Below, in pieces: positions 45,401 through 58,273 of a stretch of DNA of 64,000 nucleotides. The first letter of the stretch is position 1; the number at the start of each line of letters is the position of its first letter. Source of the DNA: Blastomyces gilchristii SLH14081. Lineage: Eukaryota; Ascomycota; Eurotiomycetes; Onygenales; Ajellomycetaceae. Location of the stretch: the NCBI RefSeq assembly GCF_000003855.2, contig NW_003101678.1:3691891-3755890 (forward strand), given 5' to 3'. The notes below the pieces were generated by a model. That model did not search any database. It saw nothing but the letters and a program-made list of their open reading frames with translations, and was not told the DNA's origin. Made by a program: the position numbers and the translations under genes.

Positions 45401-47877
45401 ACTATATAGACTGAAGTTCATGAATATTATTTATAACTCAGCTTGAATACTATTATATATTTAATCTCTACATTTTATCTTTCTACTGTGAATACTTCTA
45501 GTAGTTAATAGTACATATCATATCAAGCTGTAAACATCTGAATCATCATCTGTCAGCACTTATTCTTACATTTCAAGCTCTGTCAGTCAGCAATCACTTA
45601 TTAAAACTAAAAGAACTAGAAACTTATATACTTTAACTTTTACAAACTCTACTGCAGACACTCAGAAACAGTTATCTGAATGATGAATAACTTCTATAAA
45701 AGAAGTCTCAGAGAAGTTATTAATTACTTATAAGATATTATTCTCTGAATCTGTGACAGAGAAACTCTTTAAACTTATAAATAAATCAATCTCAGTGAAG
45801 AAGATTCTTAAGTTTTTCTTATAGAACTAAGCTATTTTTCTACAAGAAATGCTTACTATCTGTAAAGACTCTTGAACTGAGTCTCTAGACATGATCTTTA
45901 GAGATATTTACAAACTGAAAAGAAACTTTCTTAAGTTATAATCACTTAAGATTATCTACTGAATCATAATCTATAAAACATTTAACAAGTTTATATTTAA
46001 AATTGACTTACAAGCCTGACTGTATGATATGAAAGATGAAGAAGCTGTTATCTATATAATAACAGATCTCTACTACACTGAAGTTAAGAATTGACTGAAT
46101 CATCTAGAGAATAATTATGAAAGATCTCACTAGTTCATTCTTAAGATCTATCTGAAGAATAAGTTGAAAGACTCTATGAGTCAGATAGAGAACATCTGAG
46201 CTGTGATTATCAATATTAGAAAAAGAGGTGAGAAATCTGATGAAGACTACTTACATGTGTCTTATAAAATTGTGATATGAATTAAGATCTATGAAAACAG
46301 GGCTCTGAAATAAGATCTGAATGATAATATTTATAAAAAGACTGAATAAAGATATACAGAACAAGCTCATTGAGTAAAACTCTAAGCTCTTGACTCTGAA
46401 GAAACTGATTACTCTTATTCATCACTTACAGATCACTGTAAGAGTCACAGATCTACAGAGAGTGAATTACTAATCAGTCTCATAAGAGTCAGAATAACAG
46501 AGAACAGATTTATTAAAGAAAGATAATAAGATATAGAGAGATTTATATCTGACTGCTGAGTAGAAAGAGAGAGCTTCATAAGCTTCTGTAAATAGAGTAT
46601 ATAATAGAGAGATTAAGAAAAAGAATCTTTACTTTATCTATTCTAAATCAGAACATCTTCACATAAACTGTTCAGATAAATTAAAATAGAAATTTAAAGA
46701 GTTATAGACAGAGTCAGTAACAGTCTTCTTAAGAGTCTTAAAGTTGATATCTGAATCTGTTACTTTCTCAATGAAAATGTATACTTACAGAAAGAGACTG
46801 TATCACAGTACTACTGCTCTGTAAGTATGAAAAGTATTAATGAACTCAGAATCTCAGATCACTGTAGTGTCTTTAAAGCTTATAAAGTAAATGAGCTAAG
46901 TGATAAAAACTGAGAATCTGCTCTTATAATAAGCAGAGTATGAGAACTCAGATCTGAGAGCTGAGAGACTCATAAGAGTCATCTTTGAATTACAAGATCT
47001 CTTCAGAACTTGAAGAAAATTTATGAAAACTGTAATTATCACAGATATCACAGATGACATGTATTTAAAACTTGTATAACTTCAAAGATATAATCTGTAT
47101 ATAGCTATCTGTAAGTCAGATTTATAGTTCTGATCAGTGTTAACAGACTCACTTACAGAGATAGAATTAGTTAATACTGTAGAGTTAATTAGAGAAGACA
47201 AGCTCATCTATATAATAACTTTATAAAAACTATGAAGTTCTCAGTGAAATACTGAGATATTACAGAGATATTCAGTTGAGCTAAGACAGCTGAGCTTTTA
47301 TCTCACTGTAAGAAGAATCTGATAATAGATTTAATAGAAGAGTAGAAACTCTTCTGAGAATTAAACTACAAGCTGTTTGATTATGAGACAGAGGTCTTGC
47401 CGACTTATATAAAGAAGAATCTGAAGAATAACTTTATCTAATCTTCACAGATCTCTACAGAAGTCTCTGTGATATTTATAAAGAAGAATAATAAACTCAG
47501 ATTGTGTATAAACTATTATAATCTGAACTTCAAGACTATAAAGAGTTGCTATTCTCTGTCTCTGATTGAGAATGTGATCAACTGTCTTATAAAAGCTGTC
47601 ATATTTACATAACTGAATGTAATTAATATATATACACAGCTGTGACTACAGTCTGAGAATGAATAAAAGACTGTTTTTAAAACTATGCTGAGATTATTTG
47701 AATATCTAGTAATATCTTTTGATTTAACTAATGTTTCTACAGTATTTCAGTCTTTCATTAATAAAACACTTCATGTATATCTGAATGTCTTTGTGATAAT
47801 ATATCTGAATGATGTGATAATGTACTCTGTGAAGAAGAAAGAACACACTGAGTATACACAAACTATGTTGAAGACTC
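45401..47877 (+). mobile_element. Second gypsy family (Gypsy-II), 5' half
   Basis: Gag and the start of pol of a gypsy element clearly distinct from the chromovirus family. It is cut at 47877 by the 3' tail of LINE-2; the remainder would lie beyond the window. One copy only in this window, yet decayed as heavily as the others. Confidence 0.75.
45560..47877 (+). pseudogene. Gypsy-II gag and reverse transcriptase remnant
   Basis: Gag-like helical region at about 45640-46330. The RT at about 47390-47870 reads K-K-N-N-K-L-R-L-C-I-N-Y-Y-N-L-N (family K-x-x-G-x-L-R-x-C-V-D-Y-R-x-L-N), then Y-S-L-S-L-I-E and F-x-Y-L-V-I-S-F-D-L-T-N-V. The catalytic block Y-L-N-D is at 47802-47813 (family Y-L-D-D). 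The 86-codon open stretch 47685-47945 runs into LINE sequence at its end. Confidence 0.78.
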
Positions 47878-48259
47878 TATTATTATTATTATTATTATTC
47901 TGCATTTATAAATGTATGCAGTCAGAGACTATGACATCTACCTGAGAACTTTTAGTTCTCAGGGTTTTTCCTATATCTATAAAGTTAACTATTATACATT
48001 TACCAATTTCAGATATGCAAAATCCGAAAATTTTAGCTCAGAATACAAAAACTGTTTATAAATTGCAGTATTTTAACACCTTCTGATACTTTGAAACCAT
48101 TTGATAATATCATAACAAAAGAAAAGAAAACACAGTCTTAAAGATGAACAAAATAAATAGATAGATAGAAAAGAATAAAAAGGAAAAGTAAAGTAAAGAG
48201 AGACTATATCAAATCAAAATTATTAAAAGATAGTATATAGCTGTTTTAACAGACTACAT

Positions 48260-49042
48260 TCAATCAATTTCCACCTCTTCATATTCAGATACTTCTGAAT
48301 TCAGCTGTTTTCTTGTAGCTGCTTGAGTTTCTGATAGAAAGTCTATTAGATATTTAATTCCTGTCTCAGTTGAGACTAAGAACCTCATATTTAATTGATT
48401 TAAATCATACTTCTTTTTCAATCTGGCTCTGAGACTATTATATAATGCACAATGCATTACAATATACTGAGTATTTTCATTTACATTGCAGAATGAACAT
48501 TCTGTTGAATCAAATCTATCATCAAATCTTTATATATAAGATTTGAAATAATCATATTCTAGTTTCAGCTGAATTATAGATGAGAATATTTTCTCTTTAC
48601 ATTTAATTGAACAAGATTTCTACTTAGGTTTTATCTCAAATCTTGAATAATGTATACTCTTCTTTTTTTTCTGTCAGCTTTCATTTCACTTGTTTAAACA
48701 AGATTCTTTTATCTTTCTCTTTATAAAAGATCAGGACACTGTTTTTTGAATAGATCTGTCTTATTCTGAACCCTTTTTAGCTGCTGAATCAGTCAATTCA
48801 TTATCATGAATATTCATATGAGCAGGAACTCAGTGTAGATGAATTATCAGTTTTGATGTTCTTCTCTTTTGAATTTTCAAAACAGAGTTTAAAATTAGTT
48901 TAAGATTCATTTAATCATTATAAATCTGACTATTTCTAAGTCTTTTTAAAGCAGCTTGACTATCAGAGAATATTCATATCTTCTTCAAGTTATTTCCTCT
49001 TTTATAAGATTTTATCTCAACAAGTTTGAAAGCTTTTACTAT
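48260..49042 (-). pseudogene. LINE-2 ORF2, 3' part (RNase H end and zinc finger)
   Basis: Ends with a stop at 48260. It contains the C-x2-C...H-x4-C finger (about 48470-48530) and the RNase H part with H-W-V-P-A-H decayed (about 48830). The last 65 codons (48260-48457) remain open. Confidence 0.85.
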
Positions 49043-49351
49043 TGTGACGGGCTGCGCCCGATCAATCATATAGACTATTCCGTTACACTCCATAGATTCT
49101 TCCATTCCACTATTGAACATATACACCCCGATTCTCAGCCATTCTCAATCACCAATCCTCGGCCGCTATGAACGCGTATAGATTCTTCCGCCCTGACGCT
49201 TCACTGTGTACATCATCACATACATGTATAAATATTCACTCTGATTGCTGATTTCTACACTTTCTCTTTCTTTTCCTTCTTTAACATTTTTCTCTTTGTT
49301 ATATAAGATCTATCAATATCATATCAATCTATTCAGTGTAGACCTCTTACA
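49043..49351 (+). repeat. E6 5' LTR (309 bp)
   Basis: TGTGACGGGCTGCGCCCG... to ...GTAGACCTCTTACA. It lacks a block of about 30 bp present in the 339-bp E5 LTR. A TATAAATAT box precedes the pyrimidine tract near the 3' end. Confidence 0.93.
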
Positions 49352-49670
49352 TTAGAAAAACATTCATTGTCTTCTTATTAGAAATGATTATCCATGCATC
49401 ATCTTCTCATTAGAAATGATTATTCATTGAGAGATATCTGAACATGTAAGAAATAGAGAAACAGTCAAACAGTTAAGTGAACATCAAGTTCTCAGATAGA
49501 AGCTTGCTTGTCAGTCACCCTGACCCTGTAACAAGATCTTATGAAGAGAGTAAGATTTTATAAGAGAATATCAGTGAAAGATCTGAGAGTTCTGACACTC
49601 AGATAAATGAGAATATGATTACACTTCTTCAGATTTCACAGATATCATACATCTGACAATCAATATAATC

Positions 49671-50890
49671 ATGTCTAATTATAATATGAAACCCTTGAAC
49701 ATGAGCATAGACATGATGTCACAGTGACTTCAAGCAATGTTGAAATTACAACAATAATAAATAGCTGATATACATGCAATGTAATAACTGCAATATAAAG
49801 AGATTTAATAATTAACTCATGCAATTTCAACATCTACAGAATTGAGTATAAAAGTGCTGAAAGAATGCTTAGATGCTTCTGTATATTTTAATGCTTCTAA
49901 TCTCACTCTCTACTCATCATGAAGGATGAAAATGCTCATGAAACTGAGTATAGATGAAGATGTCATCAGTTCATTAATCAATCAAGATTGATATATCAAT
50001 GAAAGATTGAAGAATCGCATGAAACATAAGTTTCATTCATGAATGAAAGCATGTGAATCAGTATTGCAAATGCCTGACAACATCATGAAACATCTTGATA
50101 TTCTGTTTCAAGACACTGCCATGCAACAGAAAGCATTAAATTAATTACAGAGTGTTTAACAGAGAAACACTTCTCTTACAACATTCATTCCTGACTTCAA
50201 CATCAAGATTCTAGAAGCAGATGATCAATCTTGAGAGAATTAAATAAAGATTAGCATGCTCAAGAAGACATTAACTTTCAAACTCTTACAGACTCTTATA
50301 AGTGTAGATAAAGACCAGACTTATAAAGACTTCTGCACATAGCTCTGAACAATAAATGACTGTCTTATCAAGCTCAAGAGTATACAGAACAGTGATAGAA
50401 GATGTTACATCTCAGCAACTCATACACCTGCAATGAGAAATAACAATAATGCAGATATCATGAATTGAGTAGACTTGAATGTCTATATATAAGCAAGAGT
50501 CTCTGCTGTCTGAACAGGCTTCTGAATCTCTGAGATCATTTCTGAAGAAGTCACTGATTGATGTTCATGTGAAGTATGCATTAACTGTAACTAATTAGAA
50601 CATATCACTTTCAACTGCTGATTAACCTATGTGTTCTCACACTTAAGAGAAAGACTGACATCTTCTTAATTAAGAGAAAGATCAGTGTCTTCTTATTCAA
50701 AGAATGAATCAGTGTCTGTTCATGTCAATCATATTGCAGTGAAGAAAGATTCAGAAGATAATTATAAGAATACTCTGATGAAACAGGAAAAAGATTAGCT
50801 TCTAATCAAATTTATAAACAGAAGCTTGAAGAGATTGAATAATAACAATTTGAAGAGAAAATGATAATGAATGTGATTCTTGTATCTACT
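49671..50890 (+). pseudogene. E6 gag remnant with zinc knuckle
   Basis: ATG at 49671 (M-S-N-Y-N). The capsid-like region is followed by a CCHC knuckle at 50577-50618 in which the C, C, H and C positions all survive, although a Gln codon inside is now TAA. Many stops elsewhere. Confidence 0.8.
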
Positions 50891-53800
50891 GTGATTGATA
50901 ACATGTATAATATGAAAGCCATGATAGACAGCAGTCTATGCTACTATGCAATGATAAAATCTTCAGTTGTAAGACATTATAATCTTCAGTGTATCCTCTT
51001 ATCAAGACCCTGACTCCTCACAGAATTTAATGATTCAAAAGACATTTGTACCTGTTATATGATGAAGCTCACTATAGATGTGAGAGAACATCAATATGAA
51101 GATACCTATGTATATGAAGTTGATAATCTTGATTATAATCTTATATTAGAACTTGTCTGGCTATCTGAACAAGGCATCTTATTGAACACTTAAAATAGAA
51201 GCTTGATATTCTCTAACAACAATAGAATTCATGAGAATGATATTTACAAGACTATGAACCTGACACAGATCTCTGTCAACACCTATAAAGTACTCAGAAA
51301 AAGAAGTTGCTGAAAGAATTGTTAACAGCAGATTTATGTATCAATCTATTCTGTTAGTCTGACTGATATTAAAAAGACTCTAGAAAAGTTATTCTGTGTT
51401 ATAATAACAGATTCTTGTATGAAACTCTCTTAACAATATTATGAATATCTAGATGTCTTCTGACAAGATAATAATGCTACAAATCTACCTCTCTTACAAG
51501 GTTCAGAAGTGAATCACAGTATCAAGTTGAAAAAGAAGAATAACAAGAACTCTGAATTATCATAAGACTCTTTTTATAATATGTCTTAAGATGAACTTCT
51601 TCTTCTCTGAAAGACACTCAATAATCTGTTAGATAAGAAATTTATATGTGTTAGTAACTCTTCTACTGCAGCTTCTATTCTCTTTATAAAGAAGCTAGAT
51701 AAAGAACTCTGATTCTGTGTGAACTACTGAGATCTGAATAGATTGATAAAGAAAGATTGATATCTCTTATCTCTTATCAATGAAATTCTAGCATGAATTG
51801 AGTGAGCTCAATAATTTATAAAACTAGATATCATTGCTGTGTTTCATAAGATTTGTATTACTGAAGAAGATGAATGACTTACAGTATTCTAAATATGTTA
51901 TAATCTCTTTGAATGAATAGTCACATCTTTTGAGCTGACTAACATCTTCAGTATATTTCAGAAGTATATCAACTGAGCACTCTGAGATTTTCTTGATAAG
52001 TTTGTATCTGCTTATCTAGATAACATCCTCATCTTCACTGATAAATTCAGAAAAGAATATCAAGAGTATGTGTAAAGAGTATTACAATAACTACAAGAAG
52101 CAGAACTATCAATTGATATTGATAAGTATGACTTTGAAGTTAAGAGTAGTAAATACTTAGATTTCATTATAGAAGTTAGTAAGAGAATTCAAATGAATTC
52201 TGAGAAGATCTCTATCATTCTCAAATAGAAAGCTTTATATACTGTGAAAGATGTACAAAGCTTCATTGAATTCACTAACTTCTATCAGTGATTTATATAA
52301 AACTTCTTAGATATTGTAAGATCACTTACAGATCTCATTAAGAAAGACTCAGTATTTCAATGATCAGTGAAAACTGAAACTGCATTTATATAAATAAAGA
52401 AGATATTCATTAATATCTCTCTGCTGATAATATTCAATCCTGATTATAAGATAGTGATTGAGGCTGATTTCTCTGACTATATAATAGAAGAAGTGATATT
52501 GTAATATAATAATAAAGATGTTCTATAATCATATATCTTTATATCTAAGAAACTGAGTCTCACTGAATGCAATTATAAGATCTATGATAAGAAACTTCTC
52601 ACAACTATACACTATTTAGAAGAATAAAACTCTGAACTTCAAAGTGTCTCTGAATTTAAGATAATCACAGATTATAAGAATCTTAAATACTTTATAACTA
52701 TCTATAAACTCACTGAATAACAGATGCAATAATCTGAGTTCTTAAGCAGCTTTTATTTTATAATACACTACTGTTCTGACAGCCAGAACTTGATAGCAGA
52801 TGCTCTTTCATGATAAGAGCAAGATATATCATCTGATGTAACAGATACTTTCTGAATGAATTGAGAGCATCAGCTCTTGAATCTGAAGATACTAGTTAAT
52901 TAAGATAAAACAGTTCATGATACTATACATACTTCTCTGATTAGAACTATACATGCTTCTTCAGTTAGAACTGCTATTGATATCTTCACTTCTTCTACAC
53001 TGAATGAACTGTGATATACAGTAGCTCAGATAGATGAACTTCTTCAGATTCTCACTGAAGCAGTATATTAAGAAGCACTCTGATTTTCCTCAGAACTATG
53101 TATAAGAACTGATATCTCAGAATGTTCAATCAATGATAATAACATTCTATAATTTCACAAATAATACTGAGTCTCTCACTCTGAACTCTTACACACTCAG
53201 ATAATGTAAGAGATGTATAATTTATATATAATCAGTCATTCAGACTGTAAACAGCTGTATAGAATAATCTTCTAAGAGTTCTACTGATCTGAGATATTAA
53301 ACAGTATCAGATACTTTATCTGAAACTATAATCACTGTTCTTCTGTTATATCATGAAAGAACTGTAGAAAAGATCTATTGAAATCACTCAATATCTCTGA
53401 TAGAATCTGATAAGATGTAGTAATTGACTTCACTATCAATCTATCTAAGAGTAAGAGTTATAGAAACATTCTGATCATTGTGAATTAATTGAGTAAAGAT
53501 ATAATATTGAAATCTTGTAATAAGATGAACATTGAACAAGTTACTGAAGCTTTTCTATGAAGTCTATTCTATCAGATATATGAATTACTGAGATCTATAG
53601 TATCAGATCAGAACTGTTAATTTATAAGCACTCTCTGAAAAAGAATCTGTTAAGTTCTCAAGATTATATGTTATCTATCAACTGTCTATCACTCTGAGAC
53701 TGATAATATATCAGAATGAATAATTCAGACTGTAAAGAATTATCTTCACAAGTTCTGTAATCACTTATAAAATGATTGATATGATCTGCTTTTACATGCA

Positions 53801-54470
53801 GAGATTACTATCAATGAATAAGATACTATTTTAATAGATATAAGCCTGTTCTTTCTTACATATGATTATCACATGAAAGTGTTGAATCTTCTAGAGATTT
53901 CACAGTTTACACTGAATCTCTGCAATTCAATTCAGATTGCTGATAATATAGTAATAAAGCTTTGAGATATCTGTGATTGAGCAGAGGCCTCTATGACAAC
54001 TGTGAAACAAGATCAAGAGAATTAAATTAATGTTCACTGAGATCTCACTGAATAATATAAGATAGAAGATCTGATATAATTGAATCTTAAGAATATACAA
54101 ATCATATGTCTATCTTGTACACTAGATTACTGTTATATCAAGTATAAAGTGATAGAAGTTCTAGATAGTTATAACTACTATTTTAACACATCATCAGAGA
54201 TTTATAATGTATTTCATACAAGCTTACTTCACTGCACTATCACTGATCTGTTCTCTTCTTAACTGACTTCTGACTGACAGTCATCAGGCATCATAGAAGA
54301 AGATAATAAGCTTGAGTGAGAGATTGAGAATATTCTCAATAAGAGATCTCACAGTCACAGCTGATAATATCTTATAAAATGAGTTAGCTACAATCAATCA
54401 ATCTGAACTCTGAGTTCTGTGTTATCTGAAACAGTGACTCTTGACTGATGAGAACTGCTTCTGAAAAGAG
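50891..54470 (+). pseudogene. E6 pol remnant: protease, RT, RNase H, integrase, chromodomain
   Basis: Protease at about 50860-51160. RT at about 51650-52300, with Y-L-D-N at the active site (second Asp lost) and E-stop-L-T at 51872-51883 where Trp is expected. RNase H at about 52430-52740, integrase at about 53370-53990, then the 54080-54262 open segment and a chromodomain at about 54290-54400. The most complete chromovirus pol in the window and a good template for a family consensus. Confidence 0.88.
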
Positions 54471-54478
54471 AGGACTAA

Positions 54479-54554
54479 TGTGGCAGGCTGTGCCTGATTA
54501 ATCATATAGACTATTCTGTTACACTTCATAGATTCTTTCATTTCACTATTGAAC
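54479..54554 (+). repeat. E6 3' LTR, left piece
   Basis: First 76 bp of the LTR, ending ...actattgaac, where Gypsy-III inserted. The gaac at 54551-54554 is duplicated at 58270-58273. Confidence 0.93.
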
Positions 54555-54752
54555 TGTGGTTCGGAAGAACGTACGACCGTCGGTGTGGTTCGGAAGAACG
54601 TGCGACCGTCGGATAATAACGCGGCCGCTTCCGAACTTGCTTACGAATGTAAGGGGGCCATAGCGGCCACTAATTAATTTAGTGTATGATATATAAGAAG
54701 CCAGCGTACGCCTGTAATCGTACACTGAGAAGGAGGGGACCTTTGAATCACA
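54555..54752 (+). repeat. Gypsy-III 5' LTR (198 bp)
   Basis: Opens with a 29-bp unit repeated in tandem (54555-54583 and 54584-54612, differing at one base). A TATA-like atatataag lies at about 54689, and a hairpin region with gcgtacg downstream. Most differences from the 3' LTR are transitions at CpG sites, in both directions. Confidence 0.92.
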
Positions 54753-55048
54753 TCTGGTAGCATGTCTAAAAACCGGTGAGGAGCGCAGGCTCCTCCAGAG
54801 CATGATAATTCCATCTACAAAGCAATTCATAGTTATCATGCCAGTGTGGTCCTAGAACATCTCAAAAGATAGTGTATGAAGAGCGGTGAGCAGAAGAGCA
54901 TCTGATTAATGCTGCTTTGCTTGTAGGGGGAAAACTCCATGCCCAGGCGAATGCCATGTATGGTACGCGAACAGATGAGGTGTGAGAAAAGGGATGGGAG
55001 CGGTGAACCAGATTCAAAGGAGACCGCTCTCCACCCAAAGGGATAAAA

Positions 55049-55528
55049 GGGGGGGGGGTGGCGAAGTTCCTACCTGATGAGATCTATGTCAACTATGGAA
55101 TGCCGCGCGAGATCCTAACTGATAACAGTGCGAACCTCATAGGAGGAGCAGTGAGGCATTTCGTGGGCCAGTTACAGACAAGACATTGTAGAACAACATC
55201 ATATCATCCGCGGATGAACAGGAAGATGGAACACTTGAATGAAATCTTGGGCAACATGCTGATGAAATATCTAGTGGGCAAGCATACAAGATTATGGAAT
55301 GAATATCTCAGTCAGGTGCTATTAGCCATGCGAATTCGGCAGCATGCAGTCTCCAAGTGTTCATCATTCTACCTGTTGTATGGATTGCATCCGCGCATCC
55401 CAGAGAATGCTTCAGAAAAGATGGAGAAGGAAACAGCAGCTGTGAATGCAACAGTCACAGACACAGAACCAAGATTGAAAGAGATCAGCCATGCACATGC
55501 AAAAGCTAACAAGTTACTTCTGAATTAA
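55049..55528 (+). pseudogene. Gypsy-III integrase fragment
   Basis: An open 156-codon stretch (55058-55528) encodes the middle and end of a gypsy integrase core: Y-G-M-P-R-E-I-L-T-D-N-S-A-N-L (second catalytic Asp), T-S-Y-H-P-R and M-E-H-L-N-E-I-L (catalytic Glu region), and W-N-E-Y-L. It lacks an ATG, the zinc-binding N terminus and the first catalytic Asp, and it follows non-coding sequence, so it is a deletion remnant rather than a gene. Composition is near normal, unlike the decayed sequence beginning a few bases after it. Confidence 0.85.
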
Positions 55529-55529
55529 G

Positions 55530-58071
55530 CAATTCAATTGAAAAGAATATGAGACTCACTAGTTAAGAAATTGAGTCTCAAGATAAGAATATGAGTTCTC
55601 ATATACAATGAGAGTTCTGAGAAGTTTCAATCTAGATAATTTGAATCATATAAAATACTCAAATCACATTCTCTGAGAACATATGCATTGAAAGAACCAG
55701 AGAGATGAGTCTTATATAACTTAATAAATGATTCACAACTTATAAAAGTAAAGATATAAGACTTAAGTGAATTATAATCATCTACAGCACTATCATCAGT
55801 ATTGAAAAAGAAGAGACTTATAATTGAAAAGTCTTACAAAGTAAGAGAAATCATAGATACTTATAAATCAGATAATCTCACTTATTCTGATCTTTTCATA
55901 ATTATAAGAAAAGAATGAGAAGTAATGAAGAAATCAGATAAATATCACACTTTAATAAGTAATGAGACTGTAGCCAGTCATATGATAATGTACTGCAGAC
56001 AGTGAGTATAATATAGTAAAGAGTGATCTCAAAGCAGCAGACTTGTATATGAATCAGATTACAGAAGAAAAAGAAATTCAGAGTTAAATTCAACTGTTTA
56101 TATCAGTTCAATTACAGAGATCACAGAGAATAAACTATCTGAAACATCTATGAATATGTGAGACTAAGTCATCTCAATCTCTGAGAACACTCAGAGATCA
56201 AATGGAAGAAGAGTATGAAATCTGCAGAATTAGAAGTCAGAGCAGAGAGAGCAAAGACAGAAGAAACAGAAGAAGAAGAAGATATAGAATTAGATAAATG
56301 ACAGCAGAAGTTATCTGAGATCAAACACTTATAACTCAGTATGTGCACAATCTTCTCTACAGAGAAGAGAGAGAAAGCAACAGAAGAAGCTTGAGAATAG
56401 AAGAGAGTAGTCTCAGCAGTATTATTATCTTTGATTAGAATGATCTCTGATGCTGAAGCAACTAAGAATCATTATTAGTGTATAAAAATTGTAAAATCAG
56501 AGATAAGAACAGTTACTGAATGAATATGTGCTAGTCTTAGAGTTGTACATGCAATTACAACACACATGAGACTTCTCAGAAAGAGAGAGAGAAACACAGA
56601 AGAATGCAGAAAGCAGAATACAGTGTACAAATAACTCATTCTTATAATGACATCTCAGACAAGATGTATAAGTCTCATATCTGCAGATGTAAAAGAGTAC
56701 AATATCTGCATTTCTGTTCTTAAAAACACAGATATCTTTTACCTGTATTACAAAGTCAGATGACAGATATCAGAGAATAGGCTAATACAGATCTATTATT
56801 CTGAAGAAATTCATCAGAGTGAATATCTCTGTGATATTAAACTTTATAGTTATAAAAAGCTTCTTAATATCTGTGAACATCATGACTTTATACACAGTAA
56901 AACTCATAATAATTTTCTCTAAGAACAGAAAAATCAGTATTAGAAAAAAAAGATAAAAAAGAAAAAGATTTATAATCTTAACACTATTAGAGAAGAGAGT
57001 GATTCTCTGATATAAATAAATAATTATCTTATTACAAATATTTAAAACAGATATAATAATTAGTGTCTGTGACTGAGCTTCAGATAGTTATATTATACAC
57101 AGTCTTTATATAATAAATCATTCTGAGAGTTGATAAGAAGAGTGAGAGTGTATACACTGAGAAACATGATTTATTAAGTCTATATAATATCTCCTTGAAA
57201 TGAGAAGAGCTGATAATGAAAGCAGAGACAGTAAAACCAGAAGTAGCAGAAATAAGAATTGCAGAAACAGAGGTAGTGAGAGTGAGAGAATCAGACACAG
57301 AGACAGATATAGAAGATTGAGAGAAAGTAGCAGAGAAAGAAACAGAGAGAACAGAGAAGAATGTAGAAGACTCAGTTATATATAATATAGATAATTTCTT
57401 CATTATCACATTCTTCAAGTTCTTAATCAATGATTTAACATTGAGTTCACTATCATTAGCAGATACAGATCTGACAACATATGAAGATTCTACATGAATA
57501 AAAATAAACATATCAGTATCTGTATTCATGTAAAATTGCATCAGAAAACATGATCAGAAACCTGCTGAGAAGAAAAAAAAAAAAAAAAAAAAACAGTTGA
57601 GAGTGTACAAGAAGATAGAGAAGATATATCATTCATGATAATATATTCTGATGATTGTTAGAAGATAAACAAGTTCTGATCACATTTCATAATTTATTAC
57701 ACTTACTGTTAATGAACTGCTCAGTATGAGCACTATGATGATGCTTGTTGTGAGAATGAGAGACTATTGCCAGGAACATGTACAATGTAATAGATGAATA
57801 GATAGAAAGAGTTGAACAGAAGTAGAAGTAGAAATCTTGAATAATGATGGTGTTTGATGATGATGATGATGAAGAAGATGGTTGAAGAATGGAAAAAGTG
57901 AGTGAATGAGAGATGTAATATAGTGAAAGTTTCTTTGTGAGGGTGTACACGGGACACTAGCTGAATCAGGGATAGGCCATAAAATCGCGAACACTAGTGA
58001 CACGCTAATCCGCATGAAGCTAGGATGGATGTCATGGTCATGTGGGCGTGACTGAATCTGGTGAGGGAGGA
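55530..58071 (+). other. Gypsy-III internal region without recognised domains
   Basis: Decayed, A/G-rich sequence. 56190-56420 reads as a charged Glu/Arg-rich segment (A-E-R-A-K-T-E-E-T-E-E-E) that may be the tail of the original polyprotein. 57200-57385 is low-complexity and Arg/Ser/Glu-rich. A run of 21 A lies at 57573-57593. From about 57950 composition returns to normal up to the 3' LTR. No chromodomain was seen. Confidence 0.5.
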
Positions 58072-58269
58072 TGTGGTTTGGAAGAATGTATGACTGTCAG
58101 TGTGGTTTGGAAGAACATGCGACTGTCGGATAATAATACGGCTGCTTCCAAACTTGCTTACAAATGTAAGGGGGCCATAGCGGCCACTAATTAATTTAGC
58201 GTACGATATATAAGAAGCCGGCGTACGCCTGTAATCGTACGCTGGGAAGGAGGGGACCTTTGAATCACA
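58072..58269 (+). repeat. Gypsy-III 3' LTR (198 bp)
   Basis: Same length as the 5' LTR and with the same tandem 29-bp start, more decayed there. Near its end GCGTACG (58221-58227) pairs perfectly with CGTACGC (58236-58242) around an 8-nt loop, just after an atatataag motif (58205-58213); these could mark promoter and RNA-processing sites. Confidence 0.92.
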
Positions 58270-58273
58270 GAAC

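Larger units (their letters stand above)
54555..58269 (+). mobile_element. Gypsy-III: short LTR element inserted in the E6 3' LTR
   Basis: 3715-bp element with two 198-bp LTRs (54555-54752 and 58072-58269) and a 4-bp TSD gaac. A purine-rich tract (ggtgagggagga, 58060-58071) directly precedes the 3' LTR. After the 5' LTR, tctggtagcatg (54753-54764) contains TGGTAGC, a plausible primer site for a tRNA ending GCTACCA. Only an integrase fragment is recognisable, so gag and most of pol are missing: it is an internally deleted, non-autonomous copy. Bases 54555 to about 55530 keep normal composition, while about 55530-57960 is strongly decayed. Confidence 0.88.

Noticed and set aside
57200..57385. 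Arg/Ser/Glu-rich frame resembling an SR protein
   Set aside because: Low-complexity A/G-rich DNA inside the decayed interior of Gypsy-III; the opposite strand and other frames are equally open.
57573..57593. Run of 21 A as a processed-retrocopy poly(A) tail
   Set aside because: No TSD or retrocopy body adjoins it; it lies inside Gypsy-III, which has its own LTR boundaries.
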